Below, piece after piece: positions 33,990 through 43,759 of a DNA stretch of 64,000 nucleotides. The number at the start of each line of letters is the position of its first letter. Positions within the stretch are counted from its first letter, which is position 1. Under the pieces are notes generated by a model that ran no database searches, was not told the origin of the DNA, and was given only the letters and a program-made list of their open reading frames with translations. The stretch is from Riptortus pedestris (lineage: Eukaryota; Arthropoda; Insecta; Hemiptera; Alydidae), in contig CM032230.1 of NCBI GenBank assembly GCA_019009955.1, positions 13,470,501 through 13,534,500 on the forward strand, in the 5' to 3' direction. Both the position numbers and the translations under genes were made by a program.

Positions 33990-34071
33990 TTATTGTTCAT
34001 ATCCTTTGAGGAGATTAAAAATTTCTTCATGTTCAAAATGTTTTGCACAATCTTTTGGTGTCCATCCTTTC
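33990..34071 (-). CDS. Candidate terminal exon, ankyrin-repeat protein
   Basis: On the minus strand a good acceptor (TATGTCTATAG|G, plus 34072) opens a frame reading KGWTPKDCAKHFEHEEIFNL-LKGYEQ followed by TAA at 33990-33992. GWTPxDxAxxxxHxEIxxLL is the second half of an ankyrin repeat, used in protein binding. AATAAA overlaps the stop codon (CAATAAAAT). The phase (one base then codons) matches the donor of the exon at 34255-34350 when splicing at GTCAA|GTATCA. The spliced product would be about 13 residues shorter than a standard 33-residue repeat at the junction, so a missed micro-exon, a different donor or a pseudogene are possible. Confidence 0.45.
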
Positions 34072-34254
34072 CTATAGACATAATATTCAGTTAGTCATTA
34101 GTTAACTAATAAAATAAGATTTTTTATAATCAGCTACGTTTTTTTTCTTGGGAAACCTGCCAAAAATATGCAAAAGTTATCACTTTAAAGAGTTCTATTT
34201 ACACATCCGTTTGATTTACCAATATAGGGCATAAACTATGCAAATACTTGATAC

Positions 34255-34350
34255 TTGACAGACTTCATATGGCCCCCGGCTGCTGCTAAGTGTAGTAGCA
34301 TCTCACCCATGTAATCTGTAGAATGTATTTCATTCAAATCATCCAGGTAT
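34255..34350 (-). CDS. Candidate internal exon, ankyrin-repeat protein
   Basis: Minus strand: acceptor TTTATGTTTTAG|A (plus 34351), then YLDDLNEIHSTDYMGEMLLH-LAAAGGHMKSV to the donor GTATCA at plus 34253-34254 (an alternative GTATTT lies 6 bases on). LLHLAAAGGHxxSVK is the helix-turn-helix of an ankyrin repeat. Length 96 nt gives phase 1 in, 2 out, matching the terminal exon. No earlier exon could be located between here and 64000; they would lie at higher coordinates. The sequence has no stop and normal codon use, unlike the transposon relics nearby. Confidence 0.45.
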
Positions 34351-34744
34351 CTAAAACATAAAGTTCTGTTTGTTAATGAGTTTAGAGAGTATAACATAAT
34401 ATTTTCATAGACTCAAGGTCTGCATGAAGTTAGCAGATTCCCCAGTACAGGACACCTTACTCATCTTCCGGCATCTATTCCCAACTTTTCAGAAGTTCAG
34501 TGTTCTGCAATTTCAGAAAATTGCACATTTTCCTGTTAATATTCGAAAGAGTGAACAGTGCGCCACCCAGGTGTTGCGTAAAATTCAGATTTCCAAGGCA
34601 CTGGAAAATGATATGCTGTTGATCTCATCTCAACATCTATTCTCTATTCACTCGACAATAAGAAGACTAGCAGGAAATAAAATATATAAAACAATAGTTA
34701 CAGAAAATTGTCCAAAAATGGTGAAACCTAACCAAATTGGTTAA

Positions 34745-34800
34745 ATACATTTTTTTCGATCTGACTCATGATAACAGAAATATTTCGAATTTTTAATTAT
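34745..34800 (+). mobile_element. TA-core scrap beside the minisatellite
   Basis: TTTTTTCGATCTGACTCATG and AACAGAAATATTTCGAATTT belong to the family left arm; the minisatellite begins where the C-rich tract is expected. Confidence 0.5.
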
Positions 34801-35398
34801 GGCCGAATCCGAGGGCTGAGTGTAATCCGAGGACTTAATATAGTCCGAGGGGTGGGTACAATCCGAGAGTTGAAAACAGTTCAGGGACTGAGCATAATCC
34901 TAGGACTGAGCATCATCTGAGGATGATGTGATATAATCCGAAGAGTGAGTGTATATATATCCGATGACTGAGTGTAATACGATGGCTGGGGTATAATCGG
35001 ATGGCTGACTGAGTAAAATCCGATGAGTGGGTATATAATCCGATGGCTGGGTATAATCCGGTGGCTGACTGAGTACATTCCGATGACTAACAGTATAATT
35101 TGATGGCTGGGAATAATCCGGTGGCTCACTGAGTATAATCCAATGGCTGACCGAGTGTAATCCGGTGGCTGACTGAGTATAAACCGATGGCTGGGCATAA
35201 TACGATGGCTGGGTATAATCCGATGGCTGGCTGAGTATAATCCAGAGGCTGGGTATAATCCGATGGCTGGCTGAGTATAATCTGATGGCTGGGCATAATA
35301 CGATGGCTGACTTAGTATAAACCGGAGGCTGGGTATAATACGATGGCTGGGTATAATCCGGTGGCTGGCTGAGTATAATCTGATGGCTGGCTGAGTTT
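34800..35398 (+). repeat. Minisatellite, about 18-22 bp unit
   Basis: Around 30 imperfect units of the form GTATAATCCGATGGCTGG, many with an added CTGA. Units at the left are more diverged (AATCCGAGGGCTGAGTGT) than those at the right. It lacks stops in one minus frame, which yields a 105-codon Ser-His-Arg-Ile-Ile-Pro-type repeat frame not believed to be a protein. Confidence 0.9.
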
Positions 35399-35482
35399 AA
35401 TCCTCCAACCTACAATTTATGTAGGTAGCCCGTCCATGATTAATTGCGCCCGCCCACTTCTGCTCATCAGAATTTTCTCTGA

Positions 35483-35907
35483 TTTCCCATAAGGTCGTCC
35501 TCATGACTCGATATTCAAAATTTTTCTTCAAATGGCGGGGGGGGGGGTTCAGAGAGGAGGATTTTCGGAAATTCGAAACATTTCCGTTACTATACGTCTG
35601 ATTGAAAAATTGTATAGAATTAATCTTATTGCACATTAAATTTACTATAAATAATGTTATGTACATTCATTCTTTATCTTGAATATTAACCGAGATATTT
35701 GCATTTTTATTAAGTGTGCGCGGATGACGGACGAGATAAGATCGGCTAACTTCGGTTAGTAGTTGGCTAGAAGCCGTGAGTTTCCGCCAAAAGCTAGCTC
35801 GGTCGTTTCCGTAACTGTACGGCTCTCGTGAAATTTTTGTATGTATTGTAAAACTTCACGTGGGAAATCTGCTTAGTTTACGTAGCACCTGCGTGACTGA
35901 CTTTTAC
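35483..35907 (-). mobile_element. TA-core copy with right part deleted through the core
   Basis: GATTTCCCATAAGG, CTCATGACTCGATATTCAAA then a jump to a G-run (35538-35548), TTCGAAACATTTCCGTTACT, CCGCCAAAAGCTAGCTCGG and CACGTGGGAAATCTGC to GTGACTGAC. The TA core is absent. Confidence 0.7.
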
Positions 35908-36620
35908 TTAGGATTAGAGGATGCATGGTGAGATTAGATCAACAGTGTTTCGTAGAACCCCAGCCTGACAGATTTTTTTTATTTTATTTATTTTTTTTTT
36001 TTTTGTGAAACCTTATATTATTAACCAATTCTAATGTTATTTCGAAACATGTTCGACAAAACAGGTAGAATGGTTTGAGAGGTGAGCCCTCCGCTGTTTT
36101 GCTCATCTGAAAGGCGGTTGGTTCGTTAGTGACAATCAAACAACCAATGAAAATCAAACTGAATTGAATGTGGTGCGACTTTTACAACGGGAAAAGAGCT
36201 GATTTGGCAAACATCGCCGACAGCTCTGATTGACAATCATTAGCCTAAATATAACAGGTCAGCCAATCACCTGCTCAAATTCACAATATTAGAGGGAACG
36301 AAGAGCCTAATGTGCAATTTGCAGTTTGTTATTGTTTATTGTTCACAATATCTACTCCGTTAATGAGGCAAGCTTAATAATCATCGCAGTAAGTATGTAC
36401 TACAAATCGATAGTTAAATACAGTTAGTTAGCCATACTAATGATGTTGAGGAAACAAGGCAATATTACCCAGGCAGTAGAAAGATTTAACTAGCTGTGAA
36501 TAAGTTCCGTGGAGAAATACATCACCACTAACAGAAGGCATAGTCATACAAAAAAAAGATCGAGATGGCTTAAGACTTTACAGAATTCAAAAATCTTGCC
36601 AAATCCAAAAATCTCAACGA
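35908..36620. other. Unassigned stretch with CCAAT motifs
   Basis: Contains a T-rich run near 35970-36004 and CCAAT-like motifs in both orientations (CAACCAATGAAAATC, GCCAATCACC, TTGATTGACAATC) around 36150-36275. A promoter is conceivable but not supported by a start or exon. Confidence 0.25.
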
Positions 36621-37244
36621 TATTCTAAAAAGTCCGTGACGCAGGGGCTGCGTAAACTAAGCAGATTTCCCGCGTGGAGTTATACAATATAGAAATCTCC
36701 ATACGAGAACCGAACAGTTACGGAAACGGCCCAACTAGCTTTTGACGGGAACCAATAGAAGCGCCCATAGCTCGTCTGTTGCACTTAATAAAAAGTCCGT
36801 TACGCAAGTGCTACGTAAACTAAGCAGATTTTCCACGTGATGTTTTACAATAGAGAAATTTCACGAGAGCCAAGCAGTTAAGGAAAGGCCGAACTAGCTT
36901 TTGGCGGGAAAGTCACCCGTCCGTTAGCCGCCTAGATTTATTAAAAATGCAAATATATCAGTTAATATTCAAGATAGAGAATAAATATATATAACAATAT
37001 TTATAGTAAATTTAATTTGCAATAACATTTATTCTGTACAATTTTTCGATCCAACCTATAGTAACGAAGATATTTCGAATTTTCTAAAATTCTCCCCCTC
37101 TAAACCCCCCCCTCCCAATGGTCCGATGTCAGCCGTTAACGAACTTGATCTTTCTTTTTACATAAAACGGCTAAATATCAAGTTTGGTAACGATAAAAAA
37201 AAATTTGTGACCGCTAGAGCGGTAGCAGACAAATATATAGATCT

Positions 37245-37274
37245 CTGTCTCTCTCTCTATCTCTCTCTCTCTCA

Positions 37275-37298
<24 letters not shown>
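37245..37298. repeat. (CT)n microsatellite next to the TA core
   Basis: (CT)n with single TA and CA interruptions, contiguous with the (TA)n core at 37299-37333. A two-phase core seen only in this copy. Confidence 0.9.

Positions 37299-37333
<35 letters not shown>
37299..37333. repeat. (TA)n core
   Basis: Pure TA run. Confidence 0.95.
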
Positions 37334-37336
<3 letters not shown>

Positions 37337-37433
37337 TTTTGAACGGACCTCATTTTCGTCATCTCCTAGGTAGGATCGACGGACCTTTGAAGAAAATTCC
37401 GTCATGAGTACAACCTCAATAGCTGATTTCCCA

Positions 37434-38177
37434 TATATGTATATTTAATTTTCGATCACACTCATACCAACACAGATATTTTGAATTGCAACGTCCACTA
37501 TACTCCTATTGACTGTATTTTATGAATAATGTTCTGTTAACTCACAGATCACCTCTTCAGATGCACAAATCGAATAATACGGACACTTACTCTTTCCCTT
37601 CACTCCTCCCCATCTGTTCTCTATGCCGCCTGCAGTAAGAAGTCCATATAAACGCGAATGAAAATTATAGCAGGACAACAAATATTTTATATAGTTATAT
37701 TCTTCGAGGTTCTACCATATAAAACTCGTTTGCTACGGTCTCCAGGGACCAGTGAAACATATATGTTAATGCTGAGACAGAGAAATACATAAGTATTGTG
37801 TGTAGTGGAGCTTGAAAAGAATGTCACACTCGCACATTATCAAAATACTTCCGGAGCAAAGGCGGGTATTTGTGCTAATAGCGGCTGAAATTTGAAACTG
37901 TGCCTCTTGTGTGCATGACAGACAGGTGCTGTGCTAGGAACATGAAGCTGACCGGTGCTAAATCTACATAATGACGCTCTTAATGTGAAACCTTAGAACT
38001 TAGCAAATTATTGGGTTGACCATTTGGCCCTGTATCAACACGCAACAGCCATCCACGCCCAAGGTAAGAATATTTGCATTTTAACATCCTAAAAAGAAGC
38101 AAATAATCTAGGAATTAGAATAGTAATAGGAAGAAATTGATAAGTGAAATCAGCTACACCAGAAATAAAAACTATTA

Positions 38178-38181
<4 letters not shown>
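37434..38181. other. Unassigned stretch
   Basis: A diverged TA-core scrap may lie at 37440-37490 (TTTTCGATCACACTCATACC). Otherwise nothing recognised. Confidence 0.3.

Positions 38182-38233
<52 letters not shown>
38182..38233. repeat. (TA)n microsatellite
   Basis: Pure TA run directly left of a Helitron 5' end. Confidence 0.95.
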
Positions 38234-38236
<3 letters not shown>

Positions 38237-38377
38237 TTATATATATAATTCTAGCGTACGTGTGTATGTCACCGAACTCCTCCTAGACGGATGGACCGAT
38301 TTGATTGAATTTTTAAATACGCGTTCGAGTGACGCCCCGGATGGTTTAGCGCCGCAGATCGGCCAGGCAGATGGAGC
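38234..38377 (+). mobile_element. Helitron 5' end, first copy
   Basis: TCTTTATATATATAATTCTA-GCG then CACCGAACTCCTCCTAGACG and GACCGATTTGATTGAATTTT. It is almost identical to 38991-39134 and diverges after GGCAGATGGAGCAGG, where repeat family B follows. Preceded by A as Helitron insertion sites are. Confidence 0.7.
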
Positions 38378-38620
38378 AGGAGTGGGGGTCGTGAGGGTGG
38401 CCTGAAATTAAAAATAGCCGTATTTCGTTTCCTATTGGTTTCTTCGGCAAATACGCACAGAATAAGAGTTGTTTATGTTGTTATATATTATATAAAGTTG
38501 TATATTAAAGTATAAACGAGATATACACTAAAAAAGTAAAGAGGGGCCAACAATTTTATTGGGCACCAACGATTGAACCGAACTGAACAAAACTCGGTAT
38601 GTGAATTAGCATTAGTTCTA
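38378..38620 (+). repeat. Repeat family B following the Helitron 5' end
   Basis: AGTGGGGGTCGTGAGGG, GGCCTGAAATTAAAAATAGC, CCAACAATTTTATTGGGCAC and GTGAATTAGC parallel 22998-23270. This suggests family B is the interior of a longer Helitron sharing this 5' end. Confidence 0.5.
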
Positions 38621-38629
38621 CCATGGTTA

Positions 38630-38990
38630 TAAGCTGTACTAAATTTTTTAAGTTCAAGCGAGAGTGGGGGTTTACTGAAGGCCGAAAACTAAAAAACACC
38701 GATATCTCGGTTAATATTAAAGACAGTGAAAAACGGTACATGACAAAGTTTATAAATCTTTTAATTTGCAAAACGATTGTTTCCCTACAAAATTTCGATC
38801 AGACTCAAACTAACGGAGATATTTCGAATTTTCGAAAATCCTCCCCTCTAAATCCCCCCTCCCAATGATCCGATTCCAGCCGTTGAAGAACATGGTCCGT
38901 CTTTTAACGTAAAACGTTTAAATACGGAGTTTGGTAACGATCGAGCGAAAATTGCGACCGCTAGAGCGTTAACAGGCTAATACACCTCTA
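38630..38990 (+). mobile_element. TA-core fragment, left half
   Basis: GAGTGGGGGTTTACTGAAGG, ATCTCGGTTAATATTAAAGA, CGGAGATATTTCGAATTTTC, C-tract and GCGACCGCTAGAGCGTTAAC, then stops at ACACCTCTA where a Helitron begins. Confidence 0.65.
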
Positions 38991-39936
38991 TCTTTATATA
39001 TATAATTCTAGCGTACGTGTGTATGTCACCGAACTCCTCCTAGACGGATGGACCGATTTGATTGAATTTTTAAATACGCGTTCGAGTGACGCCCCGGATG
39101 GTTTAGCGCCGCAGATCGGCCCGGCAGATGGAGCAGGTCTCCGGTCGAAGGGCGAAGGGCGAGGTTATTGGAAATGTAATGAAATGTTAATATGTTTATC
39201 TAATGTATGTTTTTTTTTTTTATTTTTTTTTTTTATTTTTTTTTTTTTTTTTTTTTTTTTATCTGAAGCCCTAGTATAACTTGTGGCTTGGTCGGTATCT
39301 TCAGGCCTGTCAGACCTGTTGGGGTGAGGACAGTTCCCCTTCTACTGAACGAGGAACGCTCTATTTTAAGGGAGTATGGTGAAATGGGGATGGTTGAAAA
39401 TAGAGCGGTTGTAAAAAGGAACCCGATAACGGGCGGTATCGGGATGGTTGTACGGATATCTAATGTATGTCCTTAGAATTTAAGTATGTCATCTATATAA
39501 TGATGTTTTCAGCTGCGAGAGGTTTCACTTTCAGACACTGTTATTTATTATCCAAATTTATTTTAATTTGATTTGAATGTTGCAATTATTTTCTTTTCTT
39601 TATTTATATTTATGTATTTGCGTTATTATTGTTGAGGGTTTTTATTTATTTCAGTTATTGGTCTACAACTGTTTGTTTTTAAGAACGTGTAGTGCGCATT
39701 CTACCAGATAATCTCAGAACTAAAACGTCTTCTTTTCCTTCTCTCATTTTTCCTTTACTTTTTGCGTAACAAGTTTTTGCGATATTTTATTTACTATTTG
39801 TTTTTAGGCAAACGTGCATATAACAAATGTTGTTTTTTGGGTTATTAAAAGTATATTTTTTTAAACATAATATTATTAAATTTAAAATCCTAATCGCTTG
39901 ATATATAATGCGGGACAACGTCTGCCGGGTTCGCTA

Positions 39937-39937
<1 letters not shown>
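38991..39937 (+). mobile_element. Non-autonomous Helitron, complete
   Basis: Starts A|TCTTTATATATATAATTC and ends CAACGTCTGCCGGGTTCGCTAG|T. The TC start, CTRR (CTAG) end and insertion between A and T without target duplication are Helitron hallmarks; the CTCCTCCTAGACGGATGGAC segment and CTGCCGGG(T/C) end are common in insect Helitrons, from general knowledge. No Rep/helicase frame. A poly(A) retroposon is inserted at 39211-39456. It sits at the left edge of a TA array. Confidence 0.85.
39211..39456 (-). mobile_element. Poly(A) retroposon flanked by 14-bp target duplications
   Basis: TATCTAATGTATGT occurs at 39197-39210 and again at 39457-39470. Between them is a T-rich tract (39211-39261, a minus-strand poly(A) with A/T interruptions) and about 195 bp of GC-richer sequence. 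This is the signature of LINE-mediated retroposition of a minus-strand RNA. The body's source is not recognised; minus-strand CCCGATACCGCCCGTTATCG can fold into a stem. Confidence 0.75.

Positions 39938-40002
<65 letters not shown>
39938..40002. repeat. (TA)n microsatellite
   Basis: Pure TA run directly after the Helitron 3' end. Confidence 0.95.
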
Positions 40003-40004
<2 letters not shown>

Positions 40005-40547
40005 ATATAAGATATTAGCTTTGTTGCAAACTATTTACTTTACTAGTACTATAATTTCTAATGAATCAGAATAATTTATATTTTAATAACTCAAATTTTA
40101 GTAGTCCACTGAACGTATTTGCATATATCTCTGAAAGTAAAAGCTTACACGAGTCTCTAAATTAATTTCACGAGAGCCGAACAGTTTCAGCGTAATCTCA
40201 CGAACAGAACCGATAATAGCCGGCCTCATCTCGTCCGTTATCCCCACACACTTAATAAAAATGCAAATATCTCGGTTAATATTCAAGAAACAGAATAAAT
40301 GTATAGAACAATATTTATAGTAAATTTAATTTGCAACAAGATTGGTTCTATACACGTTTTCGTCCGACGTGTAGTAGCGGAGATATTTCTAAGTAGCGAA
40401 TTTTTCTCTAAACCCCACCTTCACACAGTCCGATTTCAGCCGTTAACAAACTTGATCTATCTTTTTACATAAAACGTTTAAATATCGAGTTTGGTAACTC
40501 AACAAAACTTTGATCAAAAAAAAATTGCGACCGCTAGAGCGTTTACA

Positions 40548-40611
<64 letters not shown>

Positions 40612-40760
40612 TGTTAATTATATGTCTATACTGATAAATATATGTCTAATTTTGAACGGACCTCATTTCAGTCATCTAATAGCTAGGATCGATGTACATT
40701 TGAGGAAATTTGTCAAAAAGCGCGTCATGAGTACGACTTCAATAGCTGATTTCCCTTAAG
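40003..40760 (+). mobile_element. TA-core copy, 5' truncated long variant
   Basis: ACTATTTACTTTACTAGTAC (long arm), TTCACGAGAGCCGAACAG, ATCTCGGTTAATATTCAAGA, GCGACCGCTAGAGCGTTTAC, (TA)n, CTCATTTCAGTCATC and GATTTCCCTTAAGGGAAT. The final CTGCTAA is missing. Confidence 0.75.
40552..40608. repeat. (TA)n core
   Basis: Pure TA run; ATATGTCT motifs follow on its right. Confidence 0.95.
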
Positions 40761-40762
40761 GG

Positions 40763-40925
40763 AATTGGACTAGTGGGAGGGGAAATTTAGAAAATTCGAA
40801 AAATCTCCGTTATTATTTGTCGGATCGAAAAAGTGAATAGGACCAATATTATTGCAAATTTAATGTTCTCATGAAACTGGTTATACATGTTTTCATTATC
40901 TTGATTATTAACTTCGGTTAATAAT
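40763..40925 (-). mobile_element. TA-core fragment in opposite orientation
   Basis: GGACTAGTGGGAGGGGAAAT, ATCTCCGTTATTATTTGTCG and ATTATCTTGATTATTAACTT are minus-strand family sequence wedged between two plus-strand copies. Confidence 0.6.
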
Positions 40926-40940
40926 CAACATTATAAAACT

Positions 40941-41509
40941 AAAAAAGTCCGTCACGCAGGGGCTGCGTAAACTAAGCAGATTTCCCACGTGAAGTTTTAT
41001 AATAGAGAAATCTGCCTAATAACAACTGTAGTAGTAAGAAACCTCTAAACCTAAAACATTATTTAGGGCGTAATAACCCAGTAGTTTCTAGCCCCAAAAA
41101 CAGTTAACCTAACCTCTAAACCTATTCACGAGGGACGAATAGTTAAGGAAACGCCCGCCAGAGCTCTCGGCGGAAAGTCCGAACATAGCCTACTGGTGAC
41201 CACGCGCAGAATACAAATGCAAATATCTCGGTTAATATTCAAGATACAGAATAAATGTATAGAACAATATTTATAGTAAATTTAATTTGCAATACGATTG
41301 ATTCTATACAATTTTTCGATCCGACGCATAATAACAGAGATATTTTGAATTTTCAAACACCCCCCCCTCTAAACCCTCCTCCCACTGGTACGATTTCAGC
41401 CATTAACGAACTTAATCTTCCTTTTTACATAAAACGATTAAATTCCGAGTTTGGTAACGATCAAACAAAAATTGCGACCAATAGAGCGTTAACAGACAAA
41501 TATATATAT

Positions 41510-41567
<58 letters not shown>

Positions 41568-41687
41568 GAACGGACCTCATTTTCGTCATCTCCTGGGTAG
41601 GATCGATGGACATTTGAAGAAATTTTTCGAAACTCGCATCATGAGTACGACCTCAATAGCTGATTTCCCTCAAGGGAAATCTGCTAA
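40941..41687 (+). mobile_element. TA-core element, complete copy
   Basis: AAAAAAGTCCGTCACGCAGG hairpin start, CCCACGTGAAG, ACTGGTACGATTTCAGCC, GCGACCAATAGAGCGTTAAC, (TA)n, GATTTCCCTCAAGGGAAATC and TGCTAA at 41687. Confidence 0.9.
41503..41562. repeat. (TA)n core
   Basis: TA run with one GA interruption. Confidence 0.95.
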
Positions 41688-41999
41688 AATGCAAATACCT
41701 CGATATTTGCATTTTTTGAGTCCAAACTAAAGGATATATGCTAATATAAAACCTAAGGCTATTTCTAAACGGAACATTGAGTGTAATCTCATATTCACTA
41801 TATACTGACCGACACGACCATAGATGTTCCATGTCCTATCTGGAGCTAGAGGATCTCCCTAGCCTCTCCAGATATCTGAGAGGTTGGTGAGTACTCTGCA
41901 CAATGGCTGCTTGACTACACGCTGCGATAAATACAGCCAGCTCCTCTCTAGCACCTCTCTCTCTCTCTCACTTCATAATTCTCTATATTATCGAGCACA

Positions 42000-42145
42000 A
42001 CGGATGTACTCAAGGACAGTAACAATCTCTTATCCCAAGTGGGAAGATATGAACTGACAACGGAGGCAAATACCGCAATTATTGACGGCGTTCCCCAAGG
42101 TTCAATATTAGGCCCATTACTATTATTAATAAGTATATATGTGCG
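42000..42145 (+). pseudogene. LINE reverse-transcriptase scrap
   Basis: The frame reads ELTTEANTAIIDGVPQGSIL-GPLLLLIS (about 42050-42137). GVPQGSxLGPLL is a core motif of Jockey/CR1-type reverse transcriptase. No flanking RT motifs survive. Confidence 0.6.
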
Positions 42146-42212
42146 TGTGAGAGAGAGATTGTGTTTGTTTGTGGATACATGTATTTATAATTAATATATA
42201 TTTTTTATTTAT

Positions 42213-42252
42213 CTGGAGCATTCGCTGAGAGGCGATTCCTTTTGCTCAATAA
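42213..42252 (+). repeat. Short dispersed repeat (also 13985-14025)
   Basis: Partner of the repeat at 13985. It lies directly before the TA-core copy at 42253. Confidence 0.35.
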
Positions 42253-42409
42253 CAAAAAAGTCCGTCATGCAGGGGCTGCGTAAACTAAGTAGATTTCCCA
42301 CGTGAAGTTATACAACAGAGATATCTCCATACGAGAGCCGAACAGTTACGGGAAAGGACCGAACTAGCTTTTGGCGGGAAACTCAGTCGTCCCCTATCGT
42401 CCCATATTA

Positions 42410-42475
<66 letters not shown>

Positions 42476-42601
42476 AATTTTGAACGGACCTTATTTTCGT
42501 CATCTCCTGGGTAGGATCGATGGACATTTGAAGAAAATTTTCGAAAATCGCGTCATGAGTACGACCTCAATAGCTGATTACGCTGAAGGGAAATCTGCTG
42601 A
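42253..42601 (+). mobile_element. TA-core element, short deleted copy
   Basis: AAAAAAGTCCGTCATGCAGG start, CTTTTGGCGGGAAACTCAG, then a direct jump from CCATATTAAATA to the (TA)n core. The right half is intact to AAATCTGCTGA, with the palindrome damaged (GATTACGCTGAAGGGAAATC). Confidence 0.8.
42417..42470. repeat. (TA)n core
   Basis: Pure TA run. Confidence 0.95.
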
Positions 42602-42629
42602 AAAGACAGTAACAAATAAAAAACACACC

Positions 42630-42935
42630 ACACGCAGAATACAAATGCAAATATCTCGGTTAATATTCAAGATACAGAATAAATGTATATAACATTATTT
42701 ATATTAAATTTAATTTGCAATAATATTGGTTCTATACGATTTTACGATCATATTCATAATAACGGAGATATTTCGATTTTTTGGAAATCCCCCCTCTAAA
42801 CCCCCCCTCCCACTGGTCCGATTTCAGCTGTTAACGAACTTGATCTTCGTTTTTACATGAAACGATTAAATACCGAGTTTGGTGACGATTAAACAAAAAT
42901 TGCGATTGCTAGAGCTTTAACAGACAAATATATAT
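42630..42935 (+). mobile_element. TA-core fragment, left half
   Basis: CACGCAGAATACAAATGCAA, ATCTCGGTTAATATTCAAGA, C-tract, GCGATTGCTAGAGCTTTAAC, then a short TA run and unrelated A-rich sequence to about 43130. Confidence 0.65.
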
Positions 42936-43135
42936 ATAGTAACAACTAAAAAACATTAACACTAATAATAAATACAAAAAAAAACACTACAACATAACAA
43001 AAACCATCAGCAACAATTGTAAAGAAATATACAACAATGCAAATTGGAAAATAAATTTTGTGGAAAAAAGTAGAACTAAGAACAAAAAAGTACTAATTTT
43101 CAATCGAATACGCAACGAAAAGTAGAAAAATTCCT

Positions 43136-43216
43136 ACTCTCATCGAACTCGCCTCTATATTTTTACCAAGTGATATTAAAGCAAACGCTTTAACTCATGT
43201 GACTAACCTAAGCCCA
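43136..43216 (-). mobile_element. SINE tRNA-like head only
   Basis: CTCATCGAACTCGCCTC (minus box B) and AACGCTTTAACTCATGTGAC (minus box A region) with no SINE body. Confidence 0.5.
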
Positions 43217-43752
43217 TCTTTCTTTTTACAAAAAACGATTAAATACCGAGTTTACAGGCATATATATATATACAGGGTGACTTACGGGAAACGGATGTTT
43301 TCGAAATGTGACAGTGACATCACAAGGCTATCTATGATCACATGTTGAATACGGTGAGGTGCCGTGGCCGCCAAGGTCGCCGGTCTAGTCCTACTTGAAG
43401 GACACAATTACAGAAGAGGTGAATTTGATTGATCAAGACATGTTGACCCGAGTTTTGAATGATTTTTTACGGAGGCTGGAAACTTGTAATGAAGCAGGCG
43501 GCCACCACCACATCAGTGATGTACTTTTTAAAAATTAACTACTTTTCATAAAATGGTATGTAAAATAATAGTAGCTTGTAAATTAATTTTGTACTGCTCA
43601 TTTGAAAAATATTCGTTTCCCGTAAGTCACCCTGTATATATATAATTTTGAACGGACCTCTTTTTTGTCATCTCCTGTGTAGGATCGATAGACATAAGAG
43701 GAAATGTTTCGAAAATGTCGAGGAAAAATTTCCCTCAAGGGAAATCTGCTAA
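43217..43752 (+). mobile_element. TA-core copy hosting a Tc1/mariner-type element
   Basis: 43217-43270: TCTTTCTTTTTACAAAAAAC and GTTTACAGGCATATATATA. After the insert, 43637-43752: AATTTTGAACGGACCTC, TCATCTCCTGTGTAGGATCG and TTTCCCTCAAGGGAAATCTG-CTAA at 43752. The insertion point is the TA core. Confidence 0.8.
43273..43634. mobile_element. Deleted Tc1/mariner-superfamily element, perfect TIRs
   Basis: A 21-bp TIR beginning CAGGGTGACTTACGGGAAAC (43273-43293) is repeated exactly inverted at 43614-43634, with TA at 43271-43272 and 43635-43636. Inside, plus frames read PWPPRSPVLVLLEG, then LIDQDMLTRVLNDFLRRLET and C-NEAGGHHH, the C-terminal end of a DDE transposase (WPxRSPDLxPLD ... Gxx-H). The rest is deleted, leaving 362 bp. 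Confidence 0.85.
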
Positions 43753-43759
43753 AATATGT

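Larger units (their letters stand above)
36626..37432 (+). mobile_element. TA-core copy inserted in the arm of another
   Basis: A first 5' end (AAAAAGTCCGTGACGCAGGG, 36626) runs 160 bp to GTTGCACTTAATA and is then joined to a second 5' end (AAAAAGTCCGTTACGCAAGT, 36788) which continues to the core and to AATAGCTGATTTCCC at 37432. In intact copies TTAATAAAA is followed by ATGCAAATATCTC, so the second copy inserted exactly at that A-run. Confidence 0.75.

Noticed and set aside
34881..35198. 105-codon Ser-His-Arg-Ile-Ile-Pro repeat frame
   Set aside because: Follows the minisatellite period; unit lengths vary (18/22 bp) without preserving frame, so no protein constraint.
36050..36290. CCAAT cluster as promoter of the ankyrin gene
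   Set aside because: Upstream of the ankyrin exons on the minus strand, but no donor, exon or TATA in a consistent position could be found.
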